Assembly (NCBI GenBank): GCA_032622095.1 | Contig: CP136063.1 | Span: 282,279,426 to 282,343,425, forward strand | Reading direction: 5' to 3' | Source: Siphonodentalium dalli | Lineage: Eukaryota > Mollusca > Scaphopoda > Gadilida > Siphonodentaliidae | DNA length: 64,000 nucleotides | Shown: positions 47,201-55,981 of the stretch, piece by piece | How the letters are laid out: every line of letters starts with the position of its first letter | Numbering within the stretch: the stretch's first letter is position 1 | Notes under the pieces: generated by a model | Told to the model about the DNA's origin: nothing | The model's input: only the letters and a program-made list of their open reading frames with translations | The model's database searches: none | Position numbers and translations under genes: made by a program

Positions 47201-50200
47201 GGAATATAGCATTCTCCCACCGCCTAAACACTTTAGCACAGGCAGCCCGTGTGAGATAGCTGGGTGAGATTTCCCTGTCTCACATAACACGTGACCATCT
47301 ATCTCACACCACCCACGTGACTGCTTTACCTATTTAATTAAGAGCCGGAACTAATTTAACAATCCGTTAAGGGATTAAGGAGAGGTGCCTCTCGGCCCTA
47401 TCGACAATTCCGGCTAGCCCCCCGAACCACTCACTCATTAACAATCCGTCATCATGTTTTGTGTGAATTAAAACAGATAAAAACAATGGCGACCAGTTAC
47501 GCTTCACGTTTCAAGTAAATAAATACGGACGAATTCGTGGACGCTAATACAAATGGAGATAAGCTTCAACTGTTAATCACGAAAAACCCCAACATAACCT
47601 CACTTGCAGACACAGAGTTACATACATGTATATAACATGAACTATAAACGACTAATTTGCGAACATATTCCATAAAACGGAAGACCCCAAGCGAAACTGG
47701 TACCACTGGCACATTTCGTAACTGGTAAACAATAGCCGCTTCATAAATGACGAACGAAATAATTCCACGTTCGAACAGTTGTTATTGTTGCAATAAATCG
47801 TCGAACGCGTCTATCTAACATTTGTCTGTAATATATTCACATGTTTCCTTTTCTAATGGTATCGATATGGTCATTTCCGATGACAAACACGATTAGTCCA
47901 GTTGTATATACTTCATATCAATACGCGCGTTTCTCGGAATTTATGCAGGTGCAACTATGTGACGTATCCATGTCGTTTTTCACAAGACCGTGTCGATTTC
48001 ACTCTAACGTATTAACCCTGCGCGCACAGGGTAACGCGCTTTGTTTTTACAGTATATACCTTTGGTATATACCGAAATCATCCCAGTTAATCACGAATAT
48101 CGCATCAGAATTCTCCCCAGATATACCGTTACGAAGCTACTGGAATGTGCCAAAGATTGGTATAAAACAAAAAATCGGAATGAGGCTCTTGGGTTGGGAG
48201 AAAAATGATCCATCATGACCTGGGGTGTGTGATGGAAAAATCTCACCCTCGGGGCCAGATATTTGGTCCGAACACTCGGCAAGCCTCGTGTCCGGCCCAA
48301 ATATCTGGCCCCTCGGGTGAGATTTTTCCATCCCACACCCCAGGTCATGATGGATAATATTATTCTACTAACATTGCTGAAAATCTCACAGAAATCAACC
48401 ATATCACTCCATAGAAAACATCGTCTTATCAACACTCAATTGTAAATATTTACATCTCGATTCAGGATGCAACAATCTGCGATAAACGAAGATCGAGAGT
48501 CATTGCATTTAATTAATATATACGAATGAGAGTGTGTGTTGTAAATTGGGTAAAATATTCATAAAAATTATTCTCCATTTCTATTTTATCACCATACCGG
48601 AGTGTTTCACATCACTTTAATATTCTGTATGTTCATGGCGAAATTAACGGATGTGACTATTTTAACAGCAATAGCCACAGCGAAGACCACCTGTGTCTTT
48701 AAGGTGAATAGGACGAAAACTGACTAACAAATAAATCAGTTTCAAGCCATATTCACGTCTGGGAACATGGGACTAGTAAGAACAGAGAAGATATATCTCT
48801 TGCATAAGTTACTTTTAACTTGTTTTAAGTGCATATTTTCTGGTTTGTGTAATTGATTTGAATTTCAGAGTTAGACCATTGTAGCAATTGATACTTCTTC
48901 TGCAATCATCAAACACACTAACAGCTTTACTGAAGGGTAAGGATTTTTTAAGATATAAATGAAACAAACTTGTGTGCTATTTTATTCTGCATCATTTTAG
49001 CTACGCAATAGACGAAGGCAGTCACTTCCAAATGAGCCAGCTGCAAATACCGGTAGTCAGCAAAATCTTACAATCAGGCTGCGAAGTGGCCAGAGCAGAA
49101 GATTTTTGGTTGAGGAGAGCATTCAGGTATAATAATGCTATTTATTGGATTGCCTGTAAATTTACAATCTATTACCGTAAAACTAGGCATTGTCCTGGTG
49201 ATTATCTCCCACAACTATATGGACAACTTGAATGGGGAATAATTTCATGTGTTACAGTCAATAGAGCGATTAGGGATGCGGAAAGTTTAAATGTCTAAGT
49301 AATACTTGATGGCTCCCTTCTAGAGGTCACCCGAAGATCCATATGAAGTTTGTTGATGATCGAATGTGGGATGTGGCCTGTAGAGTGTATGCTAAAGGAT
49401 TAAGTCATGCAAAGAGTAAAATCCATGATGGTCTTCAACGAAATTCAGAAAAATGGTTAGCTCCCATCTGGAGCTCACCCCGATGATCCATTTGATGAGG
49501 GATGTGGCTTGCAGGGTGTGCTATTGGATTCAAAAGAGCAATATGAAGTTTGGTGATGATTCGATTACGGATGTGGCCTATGTGTCGCAGCCAAAAGGAA
49601 ATTGTTGACGGATGCCCCCACGGTCGACCAACCAATAGCAATAGCTCAAACTTTACAAATTTATGAAATTTCATTAATACCTCAGCTCTAATGTTCAAGT
49701 TACAGTACAGCTCACATTAACAACTTCCGGGTGTCTGTATTGTATTATTTTTAATAATGTTGAAATTTTGAAAGCACTGTATTTGTATTGAATATGGTAG
49801 TATATAATCGACAGATATTGGATCAGGTTAGCAATCAATGGTCTCTAGACTATCTTGTTTCATGTTCTACATTTCAGACTCTTCTTAACTTTGTTGGCTG
49901 CCAGGAGGAGGCAACACAACATTTTTGTGTAAAAATCCCGGGATGTGCATCCATTCAGTCACATGAACAGACTGGAACCCTTGATTCATGGGGCATCAGA
50001 TCATCAACAATAGTGGATGTGCAGTGGGACACTGATGGGCCAGCTGAATCTACACTGGGGTAAATAATCTGAAATTGTAATCTCTATAAACTTGAACAAA
50101 AAAATGCATCGCAAAACATCGCATTATGCCAGAGGGTATAATGCTCATCAGTTTAATTAATAAGTGTAGCTAGAAGACTAAATTAATTTTGCTTGAGTTA

Positions 50201-52135
50201 TAACATATGGATATTCTTTCCCACATGATGTTCTCAGTATTGCCATTCAAAAAAACATAAAAATCTGACAACCGATGCTTGAGTTAAAGACATATTATGG
50301 ACTTGTTCGGATGCGTGAAACTGATAAGTTAGTACTCAGGCACTATGCCAACTATGGGAATGTACCATTCTACTAACATTGTGAAAATCTCAAAGAAATC
50401 AACCATACCACCCCATAGATATCATCGTCTGAACTACGCATACTTGTAAATATTTATGTCTCGATTCGGGACGCAACAATTGGCCATAAACTAACGCAAA
50501 TGTTTTCGCCACCCAACTATCCAATTTTCTTTAAATTGGCCACATAAACGTCAGATGTAAGCATGGATGAACAGACGGACGGATCCCGTTTCTGCCCGGT
50601 ATAGTCCCCCTTTTCTTTCAGAACATGGGACAAAAAAAAAGAATTGAGAAAGGAGTAAAATTTTATTTTCCATTTAAAAATGTAATTTTTTAGCTTTATT
50701 TGAGCAAGGAGTTAAACCTAAAAAATTAAATGTAATTTTTTTTAAAGATATTGACCATGGCTCTGCCCATGTTTGCCCCAGTGACCCCATTTTAACAAAT
50801 CTGAACCCCATTAACCCAAGGTCCCTCCATACCAAATATAAGCTATATAGGCCAATGGTTCTTGAGAAGAAGTTGTTTTAAGAATTACTATGTAGGGAAA
50901 TAGTTATGGCCCTGGCTTCACAACTATGTGACCTCATTTTAACAAATCTGAATATAAGTCACCTAGGGAATATCCACACCAAATATGAACCCAATCGGTC
51001 CTATTGATCTGGAGAAGATGTTCAAAGAATTGTTGAGTGATGACTGAGTGATGACTTCATCTCAGGTGAGCTAAAAACAATGAGTTCGCATCAGTACTGA
51101 GGCTCATTATTTTAAAATAATGAGCTTCAGTACTGATGCAAAATGAAAGCGATACATTGTTTTTATTTTATATTTAAAAGGACAGGCCCCTGTGATTACA
51201 CCCTTCATTATACAGGTATATATGCTCATGATGCAATATGTATCATAAATATTAATGGAGAGCAATAATTTAGATTTATGTTGGCGTGTTTTTCTGCTGG
51301 AATTAATAGAACTTGTTTTCCCCCCCATTATTAGGCAATATGAGCAGCTTATTCAAGATCTAGGTGATGAAGGAGGAATTGCGTTAATGGAAACAGATTC
51401 CGATGACTCTGTGGCCAATTTACCCAGGCCCAGACCAGTAGTTGCAAGGTATGAAAATATTAAATACACTAAAGTATATTCTCCATAAGTGATCAGGTTC
51501 ATGAACAATGGCATTAATGTAACAAATCTATTACTGTATCTAACTAAAACATAAATGTAATCACAATTTAGTAAATATTTTCTTTGTAGTCAGACAGCTA
51601 TAAGTAGACATGTAGAAGTAGACACATGTCTACTAGACTACTACTAATCTGATTTATCCTTGGACTTCAAACCTATATCTATATTCTGTTTAGAGTCAAT
51701 CTATATTCTGTTTGGTGTCAGATAGACTTCTACTAAGCTGTGTAATTTTCCACATGCAAAACTATGGATATGCGCATGAAAGATCCCATGGCCTGCTTAC
51801 ATATATAGATGAGGCCGTTAAATTAGGTATCAAAATAACAAAAAATAACCAAAAAATTTAAGTTCTATCACTTATTTGTGACGGGTATAGGATCTTTATG
51901 TTTATGGGACAAATGCTGCAGGCACATGTGATGCAGAGATATTAATCACATATAATTATTTTTCTTTAGAAATCCTGAATTGCAGACAGTGAAGATGGTG
52001 TTGGAGCAACACAGACACACCCACATGGAAGACGGACTCCAAAATATCATTTCAACAAGGATGCCTGAAGATGTATTAGAGAACAGTCTAAGAATGTTTA
52101 AGCGGTCATCTTTTAAACCAAAGAAACAGTTGAAG
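28978..52135 (+). CDS. G2E3-like HECT E3 ubiquitin ligase-like gene, 16 exons, 3' part missing from window
   Basis: Exons: 28978-29218, 33728-33838, 35004-35218, 36834-36866, 37902-37958, 40379-40411, 41022-41081, 43133-43168, 43583-43681, 44433-44468, 45991-46089, 46392-46448, 49001-49126, 49878-50059, 51335-51448, 51970-52135. All have AG/GT borders and compatible phases, and no stop appears in about 555 codons. Domain order is a basic N-terminus, a conserved invertebrate N-terminal domain (exons 2-3), an acidic disordered linker (4-12), a UBX/ubiquitin-like fold (13-15), and the helical lead-in to HECT (16). HECT ligases transfer ubiquitin through a catalytic Cys; that C-lobe is not in the window. 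The family assignment comes from pattern recognition. A terminal coding exon was not found, so the gene is either much longer or truncated. Confidence 0.65.
30045..31140 (+). mobile_element. hAT element, internally deleted, perfect 8-bp target duplication
   Basis: 1096 bp in intron 1 of the HECT-like gene. The ends TAGAGATGGGCGGTT and (reverse complement) TAGAGATGGGCGGTTGT are flanked by CCGTGTTC on both sides (30037-30044 and 31141-31148), the 8-bp duplication of hAT elements. Subterminal GGTTTCGGTT repeats occur at both ends. A BED-finger start is still readable at 30164 (MAEHDEQTSPVWKYFSKKD, then CAACNICRKEF) before a stop. The rest of the transposase is gone. Confidence 0.88.
31546..32811. 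mobile_element. PIF/Harbinger-like non-autonomous element
   Basis: 1266 bp in intron 1. Terminal repeats (G/A)GCCTAAAAAAAA with an inner TTTGTTTCCGCTAAC are inverted at the two ends. TTA is duplicated at 31543-31545 and 32812-32814. Tandem GGTAGGTAGG lies near the left end. The interior has no recognisable transposase. Ends resemble 9636-10082. Confidence 0.65.
33728..35218 (+). CDS. HECT-like gene exons 2 and 3 (conserved N-terminal domain)
   Basis: Exons 33728-33838 and 35004-35218 join through split Gly codons. They read TWTVKLFLLAKHNEDYVP, then GLGKPKISLP, then KRGFELKVMGLYPDVDKL and GQGKVYIIPQRDLLP. This matches my recollection of a domain, present in many uncharacterised mollusc, cnidarian and fish proteins, that precedes HECT or UBX-like regions (pattern W-x-vkF-x-L ... 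GLG ... FEL ... vYI-P). Its function is unknown to me. The intron between them holds a diverged hairpin at 34645-34713. Confidence 0.65.
34645..34713. repeat. Diverged hairpin module in intron 2
   Basis: GCCAGTGTGTTCTCTAATA ... GAGAGAGTGCACTGGC with centre CTCCCTATGGGAG. Downstream GCTCCCGTCATGAACGGG resembles the end of the TTAA MITE at 56499-56695, so this may be a decayed copy of that family. Confidence 0.6.
35282..35780. mobile_element. hAT-like MITE with CAGGGATTTTT ends
   Basis: 499 bp in intron 3. Both ends start CAGGGATTTTT (inverted), and TTCCCATTAGGAATGGG-type sequence recurs near the right end against GGGAATGGG at the left. AATTC flanks both sides (35277-35281 and 35781-35785). 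A 5-bp duplication is short for typical hAT but known in some groups. Confidence 0.6.
36834..41081 (+). CDS. HECT-like gene exons 4-7 (duplicated acidic linker exon pairs)
   Basis: Exons 36834-36866 and 37902-37958 encode DQRQESQYDIE and EDTEDIDDINELPDLTVEM. Exons 40379-40411 and 41022-41081 encode DQSHASESEKE and EEKEDNNDDRIELPNLSEEP. All four are phase 0 at both ends. The two pairs are paralogous, and so is the flanking intron sequence: GAGCCAGCTTG(T/A)AATGG precedes exons 5 and 7, and GACTTAATCC(A/T)GCCATAAA follows exons 4 and 6. The peptides are acidic, probably disordered linkers. The pairs are separated by a hAT insertion at 38054-40013. Confidence 0.6.
38054..40013. mobile_element. 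hAT non-autonomous element, GGTGCCAC family, copy 1
   Basis: About 1.96 kb in intron 5. The ends TAGAGGTGCCACAATTATTG and (reverse complement) TAGGGGTGCCACGATTAAT carry ATCGATTA-rich subterminal repeats. TTTCTAC flanks both sides (38047-38053 and 40014-40020), consistent with a slightly mutated 8-bp duplication. No transposase was found. It contains a nested inverted-repeat element at about 38888-39054. A shorter relative is at 44543-45593. Confidence 0.78.
38888..39054. mobile_element. Inverted-repeat MITE nested in the hAT element
   Basis: Arms TATTCATTATGACCTGACC and its complement, extended outward by CAGCTC/GAGCTG and a GATTCAC/GTGAATA pair, enclose about 60 bases. It ends in T/A runs. 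A target duplication is not resolved. Confidence 0.6.
41398..41420. repeat. 23-base G run
   Basis: Uninterrupted G homopolymer in the intron after exon 7, directly upstream of the 41491-41601 inverted repeat. Confidence 0.9.
41491..41601. repeat. Inverted repeat, 41-bp arms
   Basis: Arms beginning AGAATTATGGG(T/C)AACTTTT at 41491 and ending at 41601 as the complement, with a loop around CTTGTTGCCATTCATCGGAA. A single related copy is at 10806-10920. Confidence 0.8.
41891..42187 (+). pseudogene. FLYWCH-type zinc finger ORF (MULE-associated), intronic
   Basis: About 98 codons from ATG 41891 to TGA at 42185-42187. A FLYWCH/WRKY-like zinc domain fills residues 9-70: GRGGKYLISDSYKFS, then IHWRCCKKECGATVNS (C-x4-C after the conserved Trp) and GQHNHTSD (H-x-H). 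Such fingers sit at the N-terminus of Mutator-like (MULE) transposases and of some host proteins. The ORF ends soon after, without a transposase core, and lies in the intron between exons 7 and 8 of the HECT-like gene. It is most simply a MULE fragment; no flanking terminal repeats were identified. Confidence 0.6.
43133..46089 (+). CDS. HECT-like gene exons 8-11 (duplicated linker exon pairs)
   Basis: Exons 8 (43133-43168) and 10 (44433-44468) encode ER(Y/N)SNLSSPITE. Exons 9 (43583-43681) and 11 (45991-46089) encode 33 residues starting PVLDNMGLSTTNLRERQNE and ending VDRQRSN, differing at one residue. All are 0-0 phase. For exon 9 an acceptor six bases upstream (43576) is also possible; in exon 11 that site has mutated, which supports 43583/45991 as the used boundary. 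Both exons 9 and 11 end at a GTTAGT donor. The near-identity indicates a recent duplication. Confidence 0.62.
44543..45593. mobile_element. hAT non-autonomous element, GGTGCCAC family, copy 2
   Basis: 1051 bp inside the second copy of the exon 8-9 duplication. Ends TATAGGTGCCACGATTATTG and (reverse complement) TAGGGGTGCCACGATTAAT. Flanks GTCAGATG and GTCAGATT, 7 of 8 matching. Comparison with the first duplicate near 43228 shows the uninterrupted arrangement. It contains a 22-base G run at 44670-44691 absent from copy 1. No ORF. Confidence 0.85.
46392..46448 (+). CDS. HECT-like gene exon 12
   Basis: 57 bases, phase 0-0, acceptor TTTTAG and donor CAG|GTAAGA. Encodes EVSTDAFCQSLIPDNSLQQ, a linker without a recognised motif. 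Confidence 0.5.
46600..47065. repeat. Tandem repeat, unit about 165 bp, 'AAAATGGCCA' type
   Basis: Three degenerate units, each with CCAA(A/G)ATGGCCA-C/G-GGCCAT, GTGATACA/GTGATGCA and ATGAC(A/T)AATTTC elements. Related single units occur at about 36000, 36170, 37280 and 49330-49600. All are non-coding, in introns of the HECT-like gene. Confidence 0.55.
47216..48361. mobile_element. 1.15-kb insertion defined by an uninterrupted relative at 50287-50500
   Basis: A dispersed repeat (47124-47215, continuing at 48362-48480) is uninterrupted at 50287-50500. Here 1146 bp are inserted after ATTCT, and ATTCT is repeated at 48362-48366, so the target duplication is about 5 bp. The insertion starts CCCACCGCCTAAAC. 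It has a long inverted repeat near its right end (48205-48350: TCATGACCTGGGGTGTG and its complement, TCTCACCC and GGGCCAGATATTTGG pairs). Its only ORF (47841-48218) has no recognisable motif. Superfamily unknown. Confidence 0.65.
49001..51448 (+). CDS. HECT-like gene exons 13-15 (ubiquitin/UBX-like fold)
   Basis: Exons 49001-49126, 49878-50059 and 51335-51448, phases 0-0, 0-2, 2-2. The protein reads SQQNLTIRLRSGQSRRFLVE, then IQTLLNFVGCQ, then STIVDVQWD: beta-beta-helix-beta features of a UBX/ubiquitin-like domain (basic-hydrophobic strand with a turn Gly, a helix ending in FVG). An acidic tail in exon 15 (DLGDEGG, METDSDDSVANLP) leads to a Pro/Arg-rich hinge. In related proteins such a domain sits just before HECT. 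Acceptors and donors are consensus. Confidence 0.6.
50690..51075. repeat. Dispersed repeat ending CTCAGGTGAGC, copy 3
   Basis: Same blocks as 22450-22790 and 23590-24145 (AAGAATTACTATG, ATCCACACCAAATATGAACC, CTCAGGTGAGCTAAAA), here in the intron before exon 15. A small perfect-looking hairpin follows at 51090-51143 (GCATCAGTACTGA ... TCAGTACTGATGC). Confidence 0.6.
51970..52135 (+). CDS. HECT-like gene exon 16 (start of HECT domain)
   Basis: Acceptor CTTTAG, donor AAG|GTATGA. Completes the split Arg codon and encodes NPELQTVKMVLEQHRH, then ISTRMPEDVLENSLRMFKRS and SFKPKKQLK. The last part matches the helix-plus-basic lead-in that in HECT ligases comes right before the VxFxGExxxDxGGxxREF segment. 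That next segment should be in exon 17; I searched the + strand to 64000 by eye without finding it. Confidence 0.55.
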
Positions 52136-52379
52136 GTATGAACTAGCATAGATCAGAATTCATCCATTACAGTCATTTTGACATAGATGGTCCCCTGTGA
52201 ATTTCTATAGAACACAGACAGACAGACAGACATTCGCAAATATAGATATAGAAAATACTGAAGACTATCATGTGTCTTTTGACAAAATTGCTTTCTTACT
52301 ATAACAAAAGGTCGCTTGTCCACAATGTTTCTGACAGCCTAGTGACAGGGATGGCAAATTCCAACAGTGTCCAGTCATG

Positions 52380-52660
52380 TTGAGTTATCCTGCATGCATG
52401 CAATGTTTTCCAATTGCAGATCCATAATTGGAAGACATTGCATGTATGCGGTATAACTCAACATCATTTTTCTACTCAATCGACAATGAAAGCGTAGGCC
52501 TTTGGATCCGTTTCTACCCATGTCTTTATCATTACATTAAGATTGGGTTATCTTGATTATAAACAAGTACATATATATTAAAGCTTTCAACACCTGGGAT
52601 CAAATTAAGTAACAGTTAACAGTCGAAAGACATCTACCTCCTCTCTTTCGACTGTTAACT
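52380..52660. repeat. Two small inverted repeats
   Basis: TTGAGTTATCCTGCATGCA ... TGTATGCGGTATAACTCAA (52380-52462) and TTAACAGTCGAAAG ... CTTTCGACTGTTAA (about 52616-52659). Non-coding; possible MITE remnants. Confidence 0.55.
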
Positions 52661-52689
52661 GGCAGTGAATTCCCTGATGGTGGAATGGC

Positions 52690-52860
52690 TTGTCCGGTAG
52701 CGGAATGTGGCGACCACCATTTCAGAATGCTCCCAGCTCTCCGCCAACATTAGAAAAGATTCCTCTTTGCTAGGACTGTGCTGTGGGGATGTCCGGTAGC
52801 GGGGTGAAGAGATTCCACTTTGTTAGGACTGTGCTGTGGGGATGTCCGGTGGCAGGCTTC
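52690..52860. repeat. Short tandem duplication, ATGTCCGGT(A/G)GC units
   Basis: TAGGACTGTGCTGTGGGGAT followed by GTCCGGT occurs at about 52770-52798 and 52826-52852, and TGTCCGGTAGCGGAATG precedes them near 52691. Immediately upstream of the fibrinogen-like exon. Confidence 0.6.
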
Positions 52861-53057
52861 CGGACATCGGATATAAAGAAAACTGAAATCCGCCGCCACC
52901 TGGAAAGGAATCAAAAAAATGAATCCATCGTTGGCGGTGGATGTCTCCAAGGGAACGACACGGCTCATTGTGGAGAACAGGAAGTTCAAAGAGACAGGAC
53001 TTGTAAAGTGTCCCAGGCCCAAAGTTCATGCAGCAGAGCGGGACAGTGCCCAGGCAG

Positions 53058-53217
53058 AGAGGGTGAGTGGTGGTTTGGACACTGTTCTGAATCCGATCTG
53101 AACGGAGAATATCTTTACGGAACGCACACACCATCAAATGCCGGCGTATTCTGGAGATATTAGCAGGGCGACTATTACTCCTACAAGAAAGTGGAAATGA
53201 AAATCCGCCCTTGGTAG
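53058..53217 (+). pseudogene. Fibrinogen-related domain, last exon, with an internal TAG
   Basis: After a CAG acceptor at 53055-53057 the frame reads GEWWFGHCSESDLNGEYLYG, then GVFWRY, TAG (53161-53163), QGDYYSYKKVEMKIRPW and a final TAG (53215-53217). This is the C-terminal end of a fibrinogen-related domain: WW, the C-x2-S-x-LNG motif, the Trp pair and the MKIRP finish. The internal TAG sits exactly where the family has Trp (TGG), so one base change explains it. Molluscs have large sets of secreted fibrinogen-domain lectins. Upstream exons were not recognised, so it is an orphan, decayed exon. Confidence 0.78.
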
Positions 53218-53586
53218 ACACTGAATTAAAATAAAGTTGTCCTGCTGGTTATAATGATTTTAATATTTTCCAGTGCAAACAGGGGGGTGGGGGGGGGGTC
53301 TGCAGGAATAATCCAGACATAGGGGAGGGATGTTCGGTCTGAGGTAGTAAATTGGTAATATAAATTTTGTCCAATTAACATATTTACCAAATAGTAATAA
53401 GACGACATAAGTTTATTTGAATTTCATAGCTTAGGTAGAACGGTATCTGGAGAAGTCGGCCCAAAACAAAGTCGGCCCCAAGAGAAGTCGGCCCGGGTAA
53501 ATTAAAGATTGGTCAAGAGAATTCGGCCCCATTATTATTTTACTGCTTGTTAAAGGAATTCTATTCCCATAAGCTCATATGTTCTG

Positions 53587-54657
53587 GATTAAATAGTATA
53601 TAGCTGTTGAGGGGTCAATCGATCTCTGTTCGTAGTGTGGGTCGAGTGAGTGAAACAAAAAGCATGCGAATCCGTGCGCTCGTGTGACCTGCGCATCGAC
53701 CCATAGCCGTTGTTGACCCATCACTTTTTCTGTTGAGAGGATCGACATCAGTCGATTTTGGTTACTTTCTAACTAGAACACGTGTATTATGACTTCTTTG
53801 GAAATCTTTGCGTCGGACTTCGACGATGATCGCAGTTTTTTGGGGTTCACTTCGGATAAGGAAGAAGTGACAGGCGTAGAACCTCCCAAGACGTTGTCGT
53901 CGGTGGTCTCTCTACCGAAGTCGAAGAAACGGTGTAAACCCCTCGTCCATTCGGACATTGAGTCCACCAAGGACGGGGATGGTCGGATTGAATATAATTT
54001 ATTGGTGGACACCCCGAGCAGGTCATCTTCAAAGATATCGTCTCGCAAACGGGATTCGTCGAAGTCCGGTCCCGCTTCCGGTATTTCAAAAACGTCCACT
54101 TCCGGGAAACGTGGATTTCTTCCATCAACAACGCGGAATAGCGATGGTTTTCTTCCTTTCCAAGATGAGCCACAGGCCAAACGGAAAAAAGGGAAACAAC
54201 AGGAGCGTAGCACAGCTACAGCGAGCCGTAGGCCAAAGTGTAGTGCTCCACATTGTTCGAAATCAACGTCTAAGTCTGTAGACTCTAAACTAACTAAAAC
54301 TACACCAAGTTACCCCTTTGGTGATCATGACCCGTTTGAGGTTCAAAGGGCTGCCTCTCGGTCATCTTTTCATGAACATTCTTCATCTGGGAGTATTGCT
54401 ACTGATCAGGACAATGACAGTGATACTAGGTATTCACGTCGTCCTTGCTATACTATTCTTAAAAGGAAGCCCAAATCAACTGGCCCTGCTGTGCATTTTT
54501 CCTCCCAGGGGCTCAGGTCAACACAAAGTTCTATGGAGGACGATGTTGAGGCCATTTTTGGAAATACTACTGATGAGCATAGCTCAGACTCATATATTTC
54601 CGACTTTGAGTTACCTGAAGTTAGCTTGACCCCTCAACAGCTATATGCTATTTAATC
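53587..54657. repeat. 32-bp inverted repeat bracketing the 288-codon ORF
   Basis: Left arm 53587-53618 (GATTAAATAGTATATAGCTG, then TTGAGGGGTCAA) and right arm 54626-54657 (its complement with one mismatch). The stop codon of the ORF lies inside the right arm. Either a captured mobile unit or part of the carrier element. Confidence 0.8.
53789..54655 (+). CDS. 288-codon ORF of unknown function inside the MULE-like element
   Basis: ATG at 53789 (ATTATGACTT) to TAA at 54653-54655, one uninterrupted frame with far more G+C than its surroundings. The protein is acidic at the start (SDFDDDRSFLGFTSDKEEV) with a basic, Ser-rich middle containing SSRKRDSSKSG and EPQAKRKKGKQQERS (likely nuclear localisation). 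A short C-x4-C-type motif (KCSAPHCSK) follows, and the tail is acidic (DEHSSDSYISDFELPEV). No known domain is recognised, and most of it is predicted disordered by composition. Candidate readings are a captured host gene fragment or the gag-like first ORF of a DIRS-type element, given the inverted repeats around it. Confidence 0.55.
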   Translation: MTSLEIFASDFDDDRSFLGFTSDKEEVTGVEPPKTLSSVVSLPKSKKRCKPLVHSDIESTKDGDGRIEYNLLVDTPSRSSSKISSRKRDSSKSGPASGISKTSTSGKRGFLPSTTRNSDGFLPFQDEPQAKRKKGKQQERSTATASRRPKCSAPHCSKSTSKSVDSKLTKTTPSYPFGDHDPFEVQRAASRSSFHEHSSSGSIATDQDNDSDTRYSRRPCYTILKRKPKSTGPAVHFSSQGLRSTQSSMEDDVEAIFGNTTDEHSSDSYISDFELPEVSLTPQQLYAI

Positions 54658-54788
54658 CCTCACATATTCACTTATGTTCATAGAATTCCCCTCATCCTTC
54701 ATCCAGTCTTGGATGAGGGGAGCATTAGTTTATAAAAACAATATTTTTTTTATCGTCAAAATATTAATTATATATGTACCATTAATAT

Positions 54789-55981
54789 TAGGGACCGACG
54801 AATCGGCAATTTCAACATCGAATCGAATCACGATAATGATTCGAAATCGAATCGAATCTCGAATCGAATCTTATTCAAACACTTTAGTAAATTGGCGGTA
54901 CCGATCACTGTGTGGTACGAGCAAAAATGGGGGCAATTGTTCAATGATTTTATAACGTCAGTGAGATAACTCAGATTACGAAGGAGGTTCATTAAACTTA
55001 ATTTCTATGACATGATATGAACAATATTTAATCAGGGTTTAAACAGTTTAATATATGAGAATGGCACGCCATCATTTCATATTTTTGACACTGCCACTAT
55101 GCGTGAAGTTCGTGAAAGTAAGCAGTTTGGAACTTTGGGAGTCAATGGAGTCTGATTCGAGTCATTGCAAATGGAAACTCTTCTGCGCATGTACGCTTCA
55201 CCCTGTCGCGCACAAAAGGCACGCGCGATATCAAAATTGCGCATCGTGACTTGGCAAACGGGATTACAGGAACTATGTAATGTATAGTATCCCAACTTGG
55301 GCCTGTCCATCGGATCAATCGAGTTGTCATGAAAGCTAAATGGTCATCCATATTCCATATCCCGGATAACATATTCTGTATAAAGATGTTGATCGAATTT
55401 AGACACGACATGTTGGAGCCCAGAATGTTTATTTAATATATTTATATCATGTTAAATTTTTAAATTAAAAAAATAATACATCTTATTTTATTGAGCTGAA
55501 TAACACAATATAGGTTTTTCTGGTATATGAATATCATATACCGATATACAAATATGTCTCACAAGAAATTCACTCGCTTCTGCAGCTGTGGCCGGGCAAA
55601 ATCGACACATTGCTGGTTTTATGTGGTGGAGGAACCCGTGTGCGCTGCGATTATGGTACAACCGTGATGAACACGCGAACCACCACAGACACACCAGCAG
55701 GTCGCACAAGTAACCCACCGACCTGCCACGAGTAACCCTCTCTGGGACTGGGAGGCCAATATATATATGAGCAGTGGGCTATTGGACAACTTACCCTGTA
55801 CAAATTGGACTACGAAGTTTCCAGTTGGTCGCGGAAGGAGCCTCAATTTAAGTATTGGGGATATAATTAATGTTTTGTAACGATTCGAAATATCCCGAAT
55901 CACACGACCGCTTTCGAATCGAATCGAATCGGAACGTAAGATTCAAAATCGAATCGAATCTCGAAGCTTCGTCGTTCCCTA
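54789..55981. mobile_element. hAT non-autonomous element, perfect 8-bp target duplication
   Basis: 1193 bp nested in the MULE-like element. Ends TAGGGACCGACGAA and (reverse complement) TAGGGAACGACGAA. ATTAATAT occurs at 54781-54788 and 55982-55989. Subterminal TCGAATCGAATC repeats at both ends. No transposase ORF survives. Confidence 0.9.

Noticed and set aside
47841-48218. 125-codon ORF inside the 47.2-kb insertion
   Set aside because: No recognisable motif and it overlaps the inverted repeat; probably chance.
52783-53057. Reading the open frame upstream of the fibrinogen-like exon as part of the same domain
   Set aside because: The upstream residues do not match the fibrinogen fold; an intron boundary at 53057 is more consistent.
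53789-54213. Minus-strand ORFs opposite the 288-codon ORF
   Set aside because: Shadows of the longer, compositionally coherent plus-strand frame.
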